Of a DNA stretch of 64,000 bases, positions 44,522 to 53,662 are shown piece by piece. The notes under the pieces are model-generated. The model saw nothing but the letters and a program-made list of their open reading frames with translations. It ran no database searches and had not been told where the DNA came from. The stretch is from Antrihabitans stalagmiti (lineage in GTDB: Bacteria > Actinomycetota > Actinomycetes > Mycobacteriales > Mycobacteriaceae): contig NZ_JAEMNV010000003.1 of NCBI RefSeq assembly GCF_016482825.1, positions 248,001-312,000 on the forward strand. The letters are read 5' to 3'. The number at the start of each line of letters is the position of its first letter. Within the stretch, counting starts at the first letter, position 1. Both the position numbers and the translations under genes were made by a program.

Positions 44522-44560
44522 ATGGCGAGTCTGTTGCAACGAAATGTGCCGACCACGTGA
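44522..44560 (+). CDS. Possible 12-codon leader peptide before the dehydratase
   Basis: ATG 44522 has a good GAGGGAG nine bases upstream and encodes MASLLQRNVPTT. Its TGA overlaps the GTG of the dehydratase (GTGA at 44557). It could be a coupling leader, or the true N-terminus of the next gene displaced by a frameshift. Confidence 0.3.
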   Translation: MASLLQRNVPTT

Positions 44561-45591
44561 CGGACGAGGTAACCACGACGCTCGGATCGCCACTTCGGCT
44601 TGTCGGGTTCTACGACGTAGGGCGCGAGAAGATCCGTGAGTTCGCCCGTGCGGTGCAGGATTTCAATGCTGTGCACTGGGTGGAGTCCGCTGCGAAGGAA
44701 TTCGGATACGACGAACTACCGGCCTCGCCCACCTTCGGCGCAATTCTCGGTGCGATCTCGCAGCGTTGCATCTTCGAAAAGTTCCTGCCGCATTACGACC
44801 TCAGCCAGGTGCTGCACACCGAGCAGCGGATCGTCTTCTGGCGGCCGTTCGTCGTCGGCGACCGACTCGTCACCGACGTGACGTTCGAAGGGTTCCGGCA
44901 GGGACACGGTCAGGACACTTTCGTCTTTCGCACCGACATCAGCGAAGTCAGCGGCGACGAAACGCTTGTGCAGTCGTCGTGGACCACCATCGTCGCGCGG
45001 TCGGGTGGCGGTGCCGCTGACGAGAATCTGGCCGTCGCAGTCGACGCGCTGATGATGCGAAGTATGACAACCGCTTCGGCACGCAAGGGTGCGGCAGCAA
45101 TCGGCTACGTCGACGCCGCGATTCACCAGCGTGAGCAGCCTATGGTCAGTGCCAAATTCGTGCCGCAGCCGAATCGGTCGTTCGAGAGCGTCTCGGTCGG
45201 CGACGAACTCGAACCGCACGTCGTCGAACTCACCAGCGGCGACCTCGTGAACTATGCCGGCGTATCGGGAGATCCGAACCCGATCCATTGGAGCGATCTC
45301 ATCGCGAAACTGGTCGGCATGGACACCGTTGTCGCCCACGGGATGCTTACCATGGGGCTGGGTTCGGGACTCGTGTCATCGTGGGTCGGGGATCCGGGTG
45401 CCATTCGCGCCTACGGAGCGAGGTTCGCCCGCCCGGTATTCGTCGACCCGCAGCGCCCGGCGCAGGTGCATCTGACGGGCAAGGTGAAATCGCTCGACGA
45501 AGCCGCGCGGACAGCGGAGGTCACGATCGTCGCAACCTCCGACGGCAAGAAGATCTTCGGTCGGGCGGGGGCGACGGTTCAGCTCGCCTAG
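44557..45591 (+). CDS. Fused double-hotdog (3R)-hydroxyacyl dehydratase (HadA-HadB-like)
   Basis: About 344 residues. The N-terminal hotdog (about 10-150; VGFYDVGREKIREFARAVQDFNAVHW) resembles HadA-type structural units. The C-terminal MaoC hotdog (about 200-340) has GVSGDPNPIHWSD and VVAHGMLTMGLGSG, the hydratase motif with Asp and His. Such enzymes dehydrate 3-hydroxyacyl intermediates in fatty-acid or mycolate synthesis. The start is uncertain: GTG 44557 fits the homology, ATG 44488 would add 23 residues without RBS. Confidence 0.85.
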   Translation: MTDEVTTTLGSPLRLVGFYDVGREKIREFARAVQDFNAVHWVESAAKEFGYDELPASPTFGAILGAISQRCIFEKFLPHYDLSQVLHTEQRIVFWRPFVVGDRLVTDVTFEGFRQGHGQDTFVFRTDISEVSGDETLVQSSWTTIVARSGGGAADENLAVAVDALMMRSMTTASARKGAAAIGYVDAAIHQREQPMVSAKFVPQPNRSFESVSVGDELEPHVVELTSGDLVNYAGVSGDPNPIHWSDLIAKLVGMDTVVAHGMLTMGLGSGLVSSWVGDPGAIRAYGARFARPVFVDPQRPAQVHLTGKVKSLDEAARTAEVTIVATSDGKKIFGRAGATVQLA

Positions 45592-45908
45592 CCAGAGGCC
45601 GCGATGTCGGTGGCGTTGGCGTGATCTTGGGTCTCGTACGCAATCGCGGCGGCGACGAGAGCCTCGGAAAGTCCGGCAATGTTTGTCAGGAGGCTGACGC
45701 GGCGGGTGTCGACATAGCCGGTGAAGCGGTCGAAGCTGCTCCGTGCGTTTTCCGTCCACCCTCGTCCAGTGGAGGCGATGGCATTGTCGGTGTCGCTCAA
45801 TCGTTTTGCGGCGTCGGCGAACAGTGAATCGAGTTTGTCCGCGGCGATGCGAAGCATGGTCGTGTCGACGTCGACGGACGGTCCAGCAGGTGTTGGTTCG
45901 GCAGGCAT
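45588..45908 (-). CDS. EspC-like type VII secretion-related small protein
   Basis: 106 residues, helical hairpin: VDVDTTMLRIAADKLDSLFADAAKRL, then GRGWTENARSSFDRF and VSLLTNIAGLSEALVAAAIAYETQDHANA. This resembles ESX EspC / WXG100-like proteins (W in the turn, YExxD-like YETQD near the C-terminus). Divergent from the DUF1023 hydrolase at 45984 and probably its secretion partner. It overlaps the dehydratase stop by 4 bp. Confidence 0.75.
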   Translation of the reverse strand: MPAEPTPAGPSVDVDTTMLRIAADKLDSLFADAAKRLSDTDNAIASTGRGWTENARSSFDRFTGYVDTRRVSLLTNIAGLSEALVAAAIAYETQDHANATDIAASG

Positions 45909-45983
45909 TCGCTCCCCCTCGGTTGCTCCTGACGCGATGTTAGGCTGCCGGACAGGGGTACGGGAGGCAACTCGGGGGGTTGG

Positions 45984-47693
45984 GTGGAGCTCGACGACGT
46001 TCGCGCGTGGGATCTCGGCGCGCTCGAGCAGTTGGAGGATTCGCTGTCGCGGCGGATCGAGACGGTCGCCGATGTCCAGCTTCAACTGGCCGATATCGGT
46101 CGTCTGCCTGCATGGTTGAGTGAAGCCGGCGAGGTTGCGCGGCGCCGATTCCAGGTCACTTCAGACGATTTGACCGATGAGGCAGCTGCGTTGTCGGCTG
46201 TCGGCGAATGCGCGCGCCAAACCCGCGAAGCGGTCGCACACCTGAAAACGGAACTCGCCGACATCGAAGCAGACGCGGCCGCCGATGGAATGCAGGTGGA
46301 CGATTCGGGTGCGGTCAAGGTGGTCGACACCGCCGAGCGGTCGCCAGAAGAAGCCGAAGCGCGTGAGCAACGCCGGGTAGAACTCGAGGCGCGGGCGAAG
46401 GCGTTGATCCTGCAGGCAGAAGACGTCTCGGCTGACGCCGCTCAGGTTTTGAACAAGGCCGCTGAGGGCAAGATCGACGATCACGGTGCGACCACTATCG
46501 ATGCCGCTGCGGCGGCCGGCGTGTCCCAAGGGTCGCTGAGTGCACCTGCACCACCTGCCGACGCGGCGACGAATCCTGCTGCGGCGAACGGCTATTGGCA
46601 GGCCATGCCTGACTGGCAGCGCGCGGAGGTGATCGCGAAGCACCCGGAATGGGTGGGCAACTTGGACGGGATTCCGAGCCAGGCCCGTCACGACGCAAAC
46701 ATCGCCCGCATCGGAACCGAACGCGACCGGCTGGAACACGAGCGGGACGAGTTGCAGCGCAAACTGGACGAAAACGTCTTCGGCGGAACGTTCACCAACG
46801 ACGATGCTGCACTCTGGTACACCGAGCAGAAACTGAAGGATCTGGACAAGTTGGAAGAGTTGGCGAAATCGAACTCGGACTTCAAGATCTTGAATATGGA
46901 CATGACCGGGGAGCGGGGTAAGGCCGCGTTCGCGATCGGTGACCCGGATACCGCCGATCACATCTCCGTAACGGCACCCGGTATCAACACCACGATCAAC
47001 GGCTCGTTTGAGGGGATGAGCGATGAAGCAGCAAGGTTGCGAGAGTTGAGCCTGAGAGAATTGGATCGTGTCGGCAGAATGGATGAGACTGTCGCGACGA
47101 TCGGCTGGTTGGGCTATGAGCCGCCAAACGCGACCGGGCCAGGGAACTTCGACAGCGGTCGGGGCTGGCACGATGCAGGGGCGGAGCTAAAGGCATCGGA
47201 GGCGGCGCCGCGATTGGCGCAGTTCCTGGAGGGGCTGGAGGTGGCCTCTCACGACACTGATGGTGCGGACAAGAATCCGCATATCACGGCGGTGGGGCAC
47301 TCCTACGGTTCGCTTGTAACCGGCATGGCACTCGGCGAGCCGGGTGAGGCAGCCGACGACATGGTCGTTTACGGGTCACCGGGCATCGCGGCGGACAAGA
47401 CCGAACAGTTGGGTATTGACCACGGTCACGGGTACACAATGCTGGGCGACGCCGACGACTGGATCGACGACGCGACGGTGGTGGAATGGTTCGGACCGGA
47501 CCCCCACACCAACCCGAATTTTGCGCATCTGTCCACGGATTCGGGCACCACACCTGACGGAGCCTCGAGGGAGGGTGCACTGACCCACGCCGACTATGCG
47601 CGAACAGGTAGCGACGGTAGAACGCTGCGGATGTCCGGTTACAACATCGCAGCAGTGGTGGCGGGTTTGCCGGAGTTGGCGGTGCGGGAATGA
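45984..47693 (+). CDS. DUF1023 alpha/beta-hydrolase with helical N-terminus (putative T7SS effector)
   Basis: 569 residues. The N-terminal 160 residues are helical and WXG-like (MELDDVRAWDLGALEQLEDSL). Then the DUF1023 signature WQRAEVIAKHPEWVGNLDGIP and a coiled region (240-300). The alpha/beta-hydrolase core has GHSYGS (438-443, Ser440 nucleophile), VVYGSPGIAAD and a late His. No classical signal peptide. Such proteins are candidate secreted hydrolases or toxins exported by ESX systems. GTG 45984 with a G-rich RBS. The lipoprotein gene overlaps by 4 bp. Confidence 0.85.
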   Translation: MELDDVRAWDLGALEQLEDSLSRRIETVADVQLQLADIGRLPAWLSEAGEVARRRFQVTSDDLTDEAAALSAVGECARQTREAVAHLKTELADIEADAAADGMQVDDSGAVKVVDTAERSPEEAEAREQRRVELEARAKALILQAEDVSADAAQVLNKAAEGKIDDHGATTIDAAAAAGVSQGSLSAPAPPADAATNPAAANGYWQAMPDWQRAEVIAKHPEWVGNLDGIPSQARHDANIARIGTERDRLEHERDELQRKLDENVFGGTFTNDDAALWYTEQKLKDLDKLEELAKSNSDFKILNMDMTGERGKAAFAIGDPDTADHISVTAPGINTTINGSFEGMSDEAARLRELSLRELDRVGRMDETVATIGWLGYEPPNATGPGNFDSGRGWHDAGAELKASEAAPRLAQFLEGLEVASHDTDGADKNPHITAVGHSYGSLVTGMALGEPGEAADDMVVYGSPGIAADKTEQLGIDHGHGYTMLGDADDWIDDATVVEWFGPDPHTNPNFAHLSTDSGTTPDGASREGALTHADYARTGSDGRTLRMSGYNIAAVVAGLPELAVRE

Positions 47694-48244
47694 AACTGAA
47701 AATGGCCGCCGAGATACTGGTTGTCGCGTTGGCGGCGACGGTCATCGCCGGTTGCGAAGGGGCTGAGTCGGTGGAGGACAACAAGCAGAGCCAGACCACG
47801 GAGGCGGAAGCCAAGTTGCGGGCGTGGCCGTCGTTGGAGGAGACCGAACGGCTGGTCAACGACACAGTACGTGGGATTGCCGAGGCGGCCACCGCACTCG
47901 TTCCATCACTGATCTGGCGTCCAAACCGCGAACGCTCGCAATACTCGTGCGCGTACGAGTACGAGGACACTGGTAGCCGGTGGGTTTCGACACCGCACAC
48001 GGTGTCCGACGTGCCGATTCCGGACGGCGAATGGCCGCGCGTTTTGCAGGCCGCCCGTGATATCGCTCGAGAGGCGGGAATCACCGAGGTGCAGGTTTTG
48101 TCCGACATGCCCGGCAACCGCAACGTGCGGCTATATGGCCACAACGGCAACGCAATCACGATCGGGTACCTGAAGGCATCAGTCATCTCTGCGGAGACCG
48201 GTTGTCGGTTACCTGCGGCTGACCTTGCACAGCCGCCGAGTTGA
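47690..48244 (+). CDS. LppA-like lipoprotein
   Basis: 184 residues. Signal peptide with lipobox VIAGC (Cys22). The mature part has SLEETERLVNDTVRGIAEAA and SQYSCAYEYEDTGSRWV and resembles mycobacterial LppA lipoproteins. Two later Cys could form a disulfide. It overlaps the DUF1023 gene and is therefore co-translated; it could be a membrane-anchored partner or immunity protein. Its end overlaps the convergent gene by 36 bp. Confidence 0.8.
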   Translation: MKLKMAAEILVVALAATVIAGCEGAESVEDNKQSQTTEAEAKLRAWPSLEETERLVNDTVRGIAEAATALVPSLIWRPNRERSQYSCAYEYEDTGSRWVSTPHTVSDVPIPDGEWPRVLQAARDIAREAGITEVQVLSDMPGNRNVRLYGHNGNAITIGYLKASVISAETGCRLPAADLAQPPS

Positions 48245-48754
48245 ACTGTCGCGTCGCGGGTGCCTCTCAAGAACGCTCGGTTGGCGAGAAACCCCGATAC
48301 GGAAAGTTGGGTAGTCGGCCGCGATGTCCTCGAATCGGTCCAACGGCGCGGTTTTGTCGATCGGGATGTGTGGACGGGCACCTGGTGCGATGTCGAGATA
48401 TCGCGCCAGGATTGGAGCGCGCGCTGCCGGAGGGACCTCCGTGAGTCGCACCTTCCACGAGCCGCCATGGCGGATCAGCGCGTCGCCGCCGGCAGCTTGT
48501 ACGTTGCGAACCCAGTTCGCGTTCCTGCCGAGCATCGATACGGCATACCAAACGTTGTCGACGTCAGCCAGCACGATCGGAAACCTGATCGGCCGACCGC
48601 TCGAACGTCCTTCGAGTTCGAGTTCGAGTTCGACGTCGCGTGACCGCGCGAGCCGACCTCCCGAGCTGTACTGGCTCGACCAGTACCGGTTGAGCAGCTT
48701 CGCGATGGTATGCGGCTTGTCCCCGCGGTAGATCCACCGCTTGATGGACCCCAG
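48209..48754 (-). CDS. Deazaflavin (F420)-dependent nitroreductase-family ORF lacking a standard start
   Basis: The family core is complete: IKRWIYRGDKPHTIAKLLNR, SSGGRLARSRDVELELEGR-like, PIVLADVDNVWYAVSMLG, NANWVRNVQAAGGDALIRHG and HIPIDKTAPLDRF. Members of this split-barrel family (Ddn-like) reduce quinones or nitro compounds with F420. The frame is open from 48820, but it has no ATG, GTG or TTG before GTG 48574, which would remove about 60 conserved residues. A CTG at 48754 or ATC at 48745 would give full length. It may be a damaged gene or use a rare start. Confidence 0.65.
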   Translation of the reverse strand: MGSIKRWIYRGDKPHTIAKLLNRYWSSQYSSGGRLARSRDVELELELEGRSSGRPIRFPIVLADVDNVWYAVSMLGRNANWVRNVQAAGGDALIRHGGSWKVRLTEVPPAARAPILARYLDIAPGARPHIPIDKTAPLDRFEDIAADYPTFRIGVSRQPSVLERHPRRDSSTRRLCKVSRR

Positions 48755-48861
48755 CCAGGCAAGTGCCGTTGCAGTACCAGGCGCGTTCTCGAACCGAGGT
48801 TCGGCGGTCCGGCAGGTATTCTAGGCGTCCGTCGACCCCCCTATCGGAGGAGCCGAAGTCT

Positions 48862-50463
48862 GTGGATGCCGCTTATTTCATCGTGCCGTTCGTCGGCGGT
48901 CTTGCTGCCATGCTGGTGCGACTGCCGCCACTGGTCGGCTTTCTTGCGGCCGGATTCGTGCTCAACGCAATGGGTTACGAGAAGACGGACGCACTGCAGA
49001 CGATCTCCGACTTGGGTGTCACGCTGCTGCTCTTCACCATCGGCCTGAAACTAAATGTGCGGACGCTGTTTCGGCGCGAGGTGTGGGGTTCGGCGACATC
49101 GAATGTGATCGCGTCCACCCTTGCCCTGATCGGGTTCCTCAGCCTGATGAAACTTGCCGGGATCGCACTCCTCGCCGATGCGGGCTGGACGACCATGGCG
49201 GTGCTTGCCTTTGCCTTCTCGTTCTCCAGCACGGTCTTTGCTGTCAAGGCGCTGGAGGAACGCAGTGAGATGCGCTCGCTCTACGGCCGCACGACAATCG
49301 GTGTGCTCGTCATGCAGGACATCTTCGCCGTCGTCTTCATCACCGCGTCTTCCGGACATTGGCCGAGCCCATGGGCATTCGCGCTCGTTCTGCTCATCCC
49401 GGCCGCCCCCTTGATGCGTGCGCTGCTGCCACGTATCGGACACGGCGAAATGCAGATCCTCTACGGGGTCGTGCTCGCGCTGGTTGTCGGTTACACACTC
49501 TTCGAGCAGGTTGGACTCAAGGGCGACCTCGGTGCCCTGATCATCGGCATGCTGCTCGCGTCGCACCCGTCGGCAGGCGGTCTGTCCAAATCTCTGTTCG
49601 AGATGAAAGAGCTGTTCCTCGTCGGCTTCTTCGTCACCATCGGACTCGAAGCGCTGCCGACGTGGAGTTCTTTCGGGATCGCCGCCCTGCTGTTGCTCGC
49701 CCTGCCGCTCAAAGGCCTGTTTTTCATGATCGCTTTCGACGGTCTCCGGCTGCGGCACAGAACGGCGCTTCTCACGACCTTCAGTCTCACCAACTACTCC
49801 GAATTCGGACTCATCGTCGCCGCACTCGCCGCGACGCACGGCTGGCTGACCGACGACTGGTTGGTCGTCGTATCGCTCGCGGTAGCAATGAGTTTCATCA
49901 TCGCAGCGCTGTTGAACACCTTCAGCCCGCAGCTGTACGAGAAGGCGGTGAAGGTGTTGCCGCCGCAGGATCCGAGCAAGCTGCACGACGGTGACAAACC
50001 GATCGAGCTTGGCGATGCGCGCGCTGTGGTCGTCGGAATGGGCAGAGTCGGCCACGGTGCTTACGACAGGTTGGTCGAGCAATACGGCGTGACAGTGCTC
50101 GGCGTCGAATCGGACGAGGACAAGGTCCGAAATTTCCGCGACACCGGCTACAACGTCGTCGAGGCCGACGCGACCGACCCCGACTTCTGGGACAAGCTGC
50201 TGCTCACCGACACCGTCGAAGTCGTCATGCTTGCCATGCCGGACCACTCGGGAAACATCTTCGCGATGGAACAGCTGCACCATCGGGAGTTCCTCGGCAA
50301 GATCGCCGCAATCGTCAAGTACTCCGAGGAGATGGTGACGCTGCGCGAGGCAGGCGTCGACGCCGTGTTCCATATCTACGACGAAGCAGGCGTCGAATTC
50401 GCGGACAAGGCCGCGGAATCGATCGGGCTCGGCATACCACCCGTGAGTGGTCCGACGGCCTGA
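48862..50463 (+). CDS. Kef-type cation:proton antiporter with TrkA-N domain
   Basis: 533 residues. Twelve or so helices (VDAAYFIVPFVGGLAAMLVRLPPLVGFLAAG... VLVMQDIFAVV, EMKELFLVGFFVTIGLE) of the CPA2 family. A C-terminal Rossmann TrkA-N domain (about 395-510: ARAVVVGMGRVGHGAYDRL) binds NAD(H) to gate transport. Probably potassium export or pH control. GTG 48862 with GGAGGAG upstream. Convergent with the sugar ATPase gene. Confidence 0.92.
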   Translation: MDAAYFIVPFVGGLAAMLVRLPPLVGFLAAGFVLNAMGYEKTDALQTISDLGVTLLLFTIGLKLNVRTLFRREVWGSATSNVIASTLALIGFLSLMKLAGIALLADAGWTTMAVLAFAFSFSSTVFAVKALEERSEMRSLYGRTTIGVLVMQDIFAVVFITASSGHWPSPWAFALVLLIPAAPLMRALLPRIGHGEMQILYGVVLALVVGYTLFEQVGLKGDLGALIIGMLLASHPSAGGLSKSLFEMKELFLVGFFVTIGLEALPTWSSFGIAALLLLALPLKGLFFMIAFDGLRLRHRTALLTTFSLTNYSEFGLIVAALAATHGWLTDDWLVVVSLAVAMSFIIAALLNTFSPQLYEKAVKVLPPQDPSKLHDGDKPIELGDARAVVVGMGRVGHGAYDRLVEQYGVTVLGVESDEDKVRNFRDTGYNVVEADATDPDFWDKLLLTDTVEVVMLAMPDHSGNIFAMEQLHHREFLGKIAAIVKYSEEMVTLREAGVDAVFHIYDEAGVEFADKAAESIGLGIPPVSGPTA

Positions 50464-50489
50464 CTGTCACAGGGCCGCCGGACAACCGG

Positions 50490-51590
50490 TCAGGTCAGGC
50501 GTCGGCCGTCCGACGTTGCGAAGAAGTGAATGTGGCTCGGATCGGTGTACAGGTTCACTCGGGCACCCTTCGCGGGCGGGTTGCGCCAGTCCGCGCGGGA
50601 CGTGATCTGCACTCCGGTGGTGTCTACGGCTGTGCTCTGCGAGTCTGCGGGTGCGATCGCGCGACCGTAAACGTATGCGTCGGAACCGAGTTCCTCGACG
50701 ACGTCGACCTCCATCTCGATGCCGATCGTCCCGATATCGAAATGTTCGGGCCGGATTCCGACGACGACCGACTTGTCGAGCGAGGTCTCGATGACCTCAC
50801 GTGACACGGGAATCTGCCAGCCGCCGATCGTGACGTTGCCGTTTTCTATGGGCAGCGTGAACAGGTTCATGCCCGGTGAGCCCATAAATCCTGCGACGAA
50901 CACGTTGACCGGCCTGGCATAGAGCTCGCGCGGTGTCGCACACTGTTGCAGCACACCGTCTTTCAGCACAGCCACACGGTCGCCCATCGTCATCGCCTCG
51001 ACCTGATCGTGGGTGACGTAGACGGTAGTCGTGCCGAGTCGGCGTTGCAGTTGCGCGATCTGGGTTCGGGTCTGGACGCGCAGTTTGGCGTCGAGATTGC
51101 TGAGCGGTTCGTCCATCAGGAACACCTGCGGTTGTCGGACGATCGCCCGGCCCATGGCGACGCGCTGCCGCTGACCACCCGAAAGCGCCTTCGGTTTGCG
51201 GTCGAGGTAGTCCTCGAGATCGAGCAGTTTCGCAGCCTCGAGCACGCGGGTCTTGACGTCGGCCTTGCTCACCTTCGCGAGTTTGAGTGCGAAGCCCATG
51301 TTCTCGGCAACCGTCATATGCGGATACAGCGCGTAGTTCTGGAAGACCATCGCAATGTCGCGTTCTTTGGGCTCCTTGTTGGTGACGTCCTTGTCGCCGA
51401 TGAAGATTCGGCCCGCATCCACCTCTTCGAGTCCGGCGAGCATGCGTAGCGACGTCGATTTGCCGCAGCCCGACGGACCGACGAGAACGAGGAACTCGCC
51501 GTCCTCGATCTGCAGCTCGAGCTGGTCGACAGCGGGATCGGACGAGCCGGCGTAGAGCCGGGTCGCTCGATCGAACGTCACAGAAGCCAT
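50490..51590 (-). CDS. Sugar ABC transporter ATPase (SugC / MsiK / UgpC type)
   Basis: 366 residues. Walker A GPSGCGKS (38-45), LSGGQ (136-140), Walker B FLMDE (157-161), and a C-terminal OB-like regulatory domain (about 240-366, [12 protein letters not shown]). Of the CUT1 multi-sugar type (MsiK, SugC). No permease is next to it; the LpqY-SugAB genes 8 kb away lack an ATPase, so this may serve them and others. Confidence 0.92.
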   Translation of the reverse strand: MASVTFDRATRLYAGSSDPAVDQLELQIEDGEFLVLVGPSGCGKSTSLRMLAGLEEVDAGRIFIGDKDVTNKEPKERDIAMVFQNYALYPHMTVAENMGFALKLAKVSKADVKTRVLEAAKLLDLEDYLDRKPKALSGGQRQRVAMGRAIVRQPQVFLMDEPLSNLDAKLRVQTRTQIAQLQRRLGTTTVYVTHDQVEAMTMGDRVAVLKDGVLQQCATPRELYARPVNVFVAGFMGSPGMNLFTLPIENGNVTIGGWQIPVSREVIETSLDKSVVVGIRPEHFDIGTIGIEMEVDVVEELGSDAYVYGRAIAPADSQSTAVDTTGVQITSRADWRNPPAKGARVNLYTDPSHIHFFATSDGRRLT

Positions 51591-51771
51591 GACAAATAAA
51601 TCCCTTCACCGGCAGGAACGTGCCGGACGATCCAAGTAAAGGAGGTGCGGCGCGGTTTGCGACGCAGAAGGGAGTATGGCCGATGACGTGGGCTTCTGCG
51701 GGACGAGGGTGGCGGCGGTAGGCTCGGCGCGGAATTCGAGTGAGCATTCTTCGTCGCTGAGGAGCACTTTT

Positions 51772-52566
51772 ATGTCGCGTCCCGTCCGTATCGGAGTCCA
51801 GCTACAGCCCCAGCACGCGCCCGACTACGGTCTGATCCGCGACGCGGTTCTGCGGGCCGAGGACGCCGGTGTCGACATCGTCTTCAACTGGGACCATTTC
51901 TATCCGCTGTCGGGAGACCCGGATGGCGAGCATTTCGAATGTTGGACGATGCTCGGTGCGTTCGCCGAGCAGACCGAACGGGTCGAGATCGGTGCCTTGG
52001 TGACCGGCGGTGGTTACCGCAATCCTGATCTGCTCGCTGACATGGCCCGCACGGTCGATCACATCAGCGGCGGCAGGCTGATTCTCGGGCTCGGTGCAGG
52101 CTGGTTCGCGAAGGACTACGAGCAGTACGGCTACGACTTCGGGACGGCGGGGAGTCGGCTCGCGCTGCTCAAGGACTACCTTGCACGCATCTCAGCCCGA
52201 CTCGGTGCGCTCAATCCGCAACCCACACGCCAGATTCCGATCCTGATCGGCGGCGGTGGCGAACGAAAGACGTTGCGGTTGGTCGCCGAGTATGCCCAGA
52301 TTTGGCACAGCTTCTCGAATTTGGATGTGCTGGAACATAAATCGGCTGTGCTCGCCGAGCACTGCGCGACGGTGGGGACCGACCCGGCCCAGATCGAACG
52401 TTCCGTCGCATGGCCAGGTGCAGACAAGGCGCAGGCCTTCGTCGATGGCGGCGTATCACTGTTCACGGTCGGGACCAGCGGTCCGAAGTACAAACTGGAC
52501 GGGGTTGTCGAAGCCATTCAATGGCGCGACGAGCGGTCACCGGAAGCTGTGCTCGGGCTTGCCTGA
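51772..52566 (+). CDS. LLM-class F420-dependent oxidoreductase
   Basis: 264 residues. TIM-barrel luciferase-like monooxygenase fold: RIGVQLQPQHAPDYGLIRDAVLRAEDAGVDIVFNWDHFYPL, VTGGGYRNPDLLADMARTVDHISGGRLILGLGAGW, and PILIGGGGERKTLRLVAEYA. These are hallmarks of F420-dependent oxidoreductases of Actinobacteria. ATG 51772 with GAGGAG upstream. Substrate unknown. Overlaps the SpoIIM-like gene by 30 bp at the 3' ends. Confidence 0.9.
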   Translation: MSRPVRIGVQLQPQHAPDYGLIRDAVLRAEDAGVDIVFNWDHFYPLSGDPDGEHFECWTMLGAFAEQTERVEIGALVTGGGYRNPDLLADMARTVDHISGGRLILGLGAGWFAKDYEQYGYDFGTAGSRLALLKDYLARISARLGALNPQPTRQIPILIGGGGERKTLRLVAEYAQIWHSFSNLDVLEHKSAVLAEHCATVGTDPAQIERSVAWPGADKAQAFVDGGVSLFTVGTSGPKYKLDGVVEAIQWRDERSPEAVLGLA

Positions 52567-53556
52567 AGACGGTTCGATGGTGCGGTCGATACTGCGATGC
52601 GCACCCGTGTACCCGGATTCGACAGCACGTGAACCCAGCACGAACACGTAGGTAAGGAAAAGGGCTTCGGCAAATACGCCGATTCCGACGCGGACCGGCG
52701 TGCTGAGGCTGCTCGGCGTGACGAAGGCTTCGATCGTGCCCGCAAACAGGAACACGACGACGAGGCCGAGTGCCATCGCCCCGACCGCTTGCCCCTGGCG
52801 CGCGAGCGCCTGCACACGGCTCTGCCTGCCGGGGTCGATCAGCGTCCAGCCGAGTTGCAGGCCTGCGCCGCCTGCGACGAATATCGCTGTCAGCTCGAGA
52901 ATGCCGTGCGGCGCAATGAATCCGAAGAAGGCGTCGAGGCGTCCAGCGTCCGCCATCAGACCGCCGCTGACACCGATGTTCACGGCGTTCATCACCAGCA
53001 CGTACACCGCAGGCACGATCAGTACGCCCATGAAGAGGGCGATAGCGGCAACCCACGCGTTGTTCGTCCAGACCTGAGCGGCGAAAGATGCTGCGGGATT
53101 CTCCGAGTAGTAGGTCTCGAATTCGCCGCCCGGAGCTGTGACGCGCTCGATCTCCTCGGCAGAACCGATGGTCGCCTGCACATTCGGGTCGTTTGCCACC
53201 CACACGCCGGTCACGGTCGAGACAAGCAGGAACGCCCCGGCGACGCTTACCCACCATGGCCATGATCGGTACAGGACCGCAGGAAAGCGGTAGGCGAAGA
53301 ACACGACGATTTCTTCACCGATGCCGGTCCGCGCACCGACTGCTTTGGCCCGTGCGCGCGCGACGAGGTCGGTGAGTTGAGCGAGCACGATCGGCTCGGG
53401 GGCCACAACCTGCAGGTGCGCAAGGTCGGCCGACGCCAGCTGATAGAGCGTGACCAGCTCGTCGGCCTCGGCGCCCGTGAGTCGACGCCGACCAACGAGG
53501 TGATCGAGGCGTCGCCAGCCGGGCGTGCGCTTGTGAACGAATACGTCGAACTCCAC
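52537..53556 (-). CDS. SpoIIM-like (DUF95) membrane protein (Rv3694c-like)
   Basis: 339 residues. A cytosolic N-terminal region (HKRTPGWRRLDHLVGRRRLTG, helical) precedes five or six membrane helices with APHGILELTAIFVAGGAGLQLGW, the DUF95 signature. GTG 53556 with GGGGGAAG upstream. Divergent from the RDD gene, as with Rv3694c and Rv3695. Belongs to the MoxR-DUF58 neighbourhood; function unknown. Confidence 0.9.
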   Translation of the reverse strand: MEFDVFVHKRTPGWRRLDHLVGRRRLTGAEADELVTLYQLASADLAHLQVVAPEPIVLAQLTDLVARARAKAVGARTGIGEEIVVFFAYRFPAVLYRSWPWWVSVAGAFLLVSTVTGVWVANDPNVQATIGSAEEIERVTAPGGEFETYYSENPAASFAAQVWTNNAWVAAIALFMGVLIVPAVYVLVMNAVNIGVSGGLMADAGRLDAFFGFIAPHGILELTAIFVAGGAGLQLGWTLIDPGRQSRVQALARQGQAVGAMALGLVVVFLFAGTIEAFVTPSSLSTPVRVGIGVFAEALFLTYVFVLGSRAVESGYTGAHRSIDRTIEPSSGKPEHSFR

Positions 53557-53662
53557 GTGGCTTCCCCCTGCTCCGGCGTGTGGATCGCCTACTCGCGTAG
53601 CCGGTGGCTGTCGCGATCGAAATGTTACGCTGCGAACCGCCGCAACCTGGGGGACGACGAAC

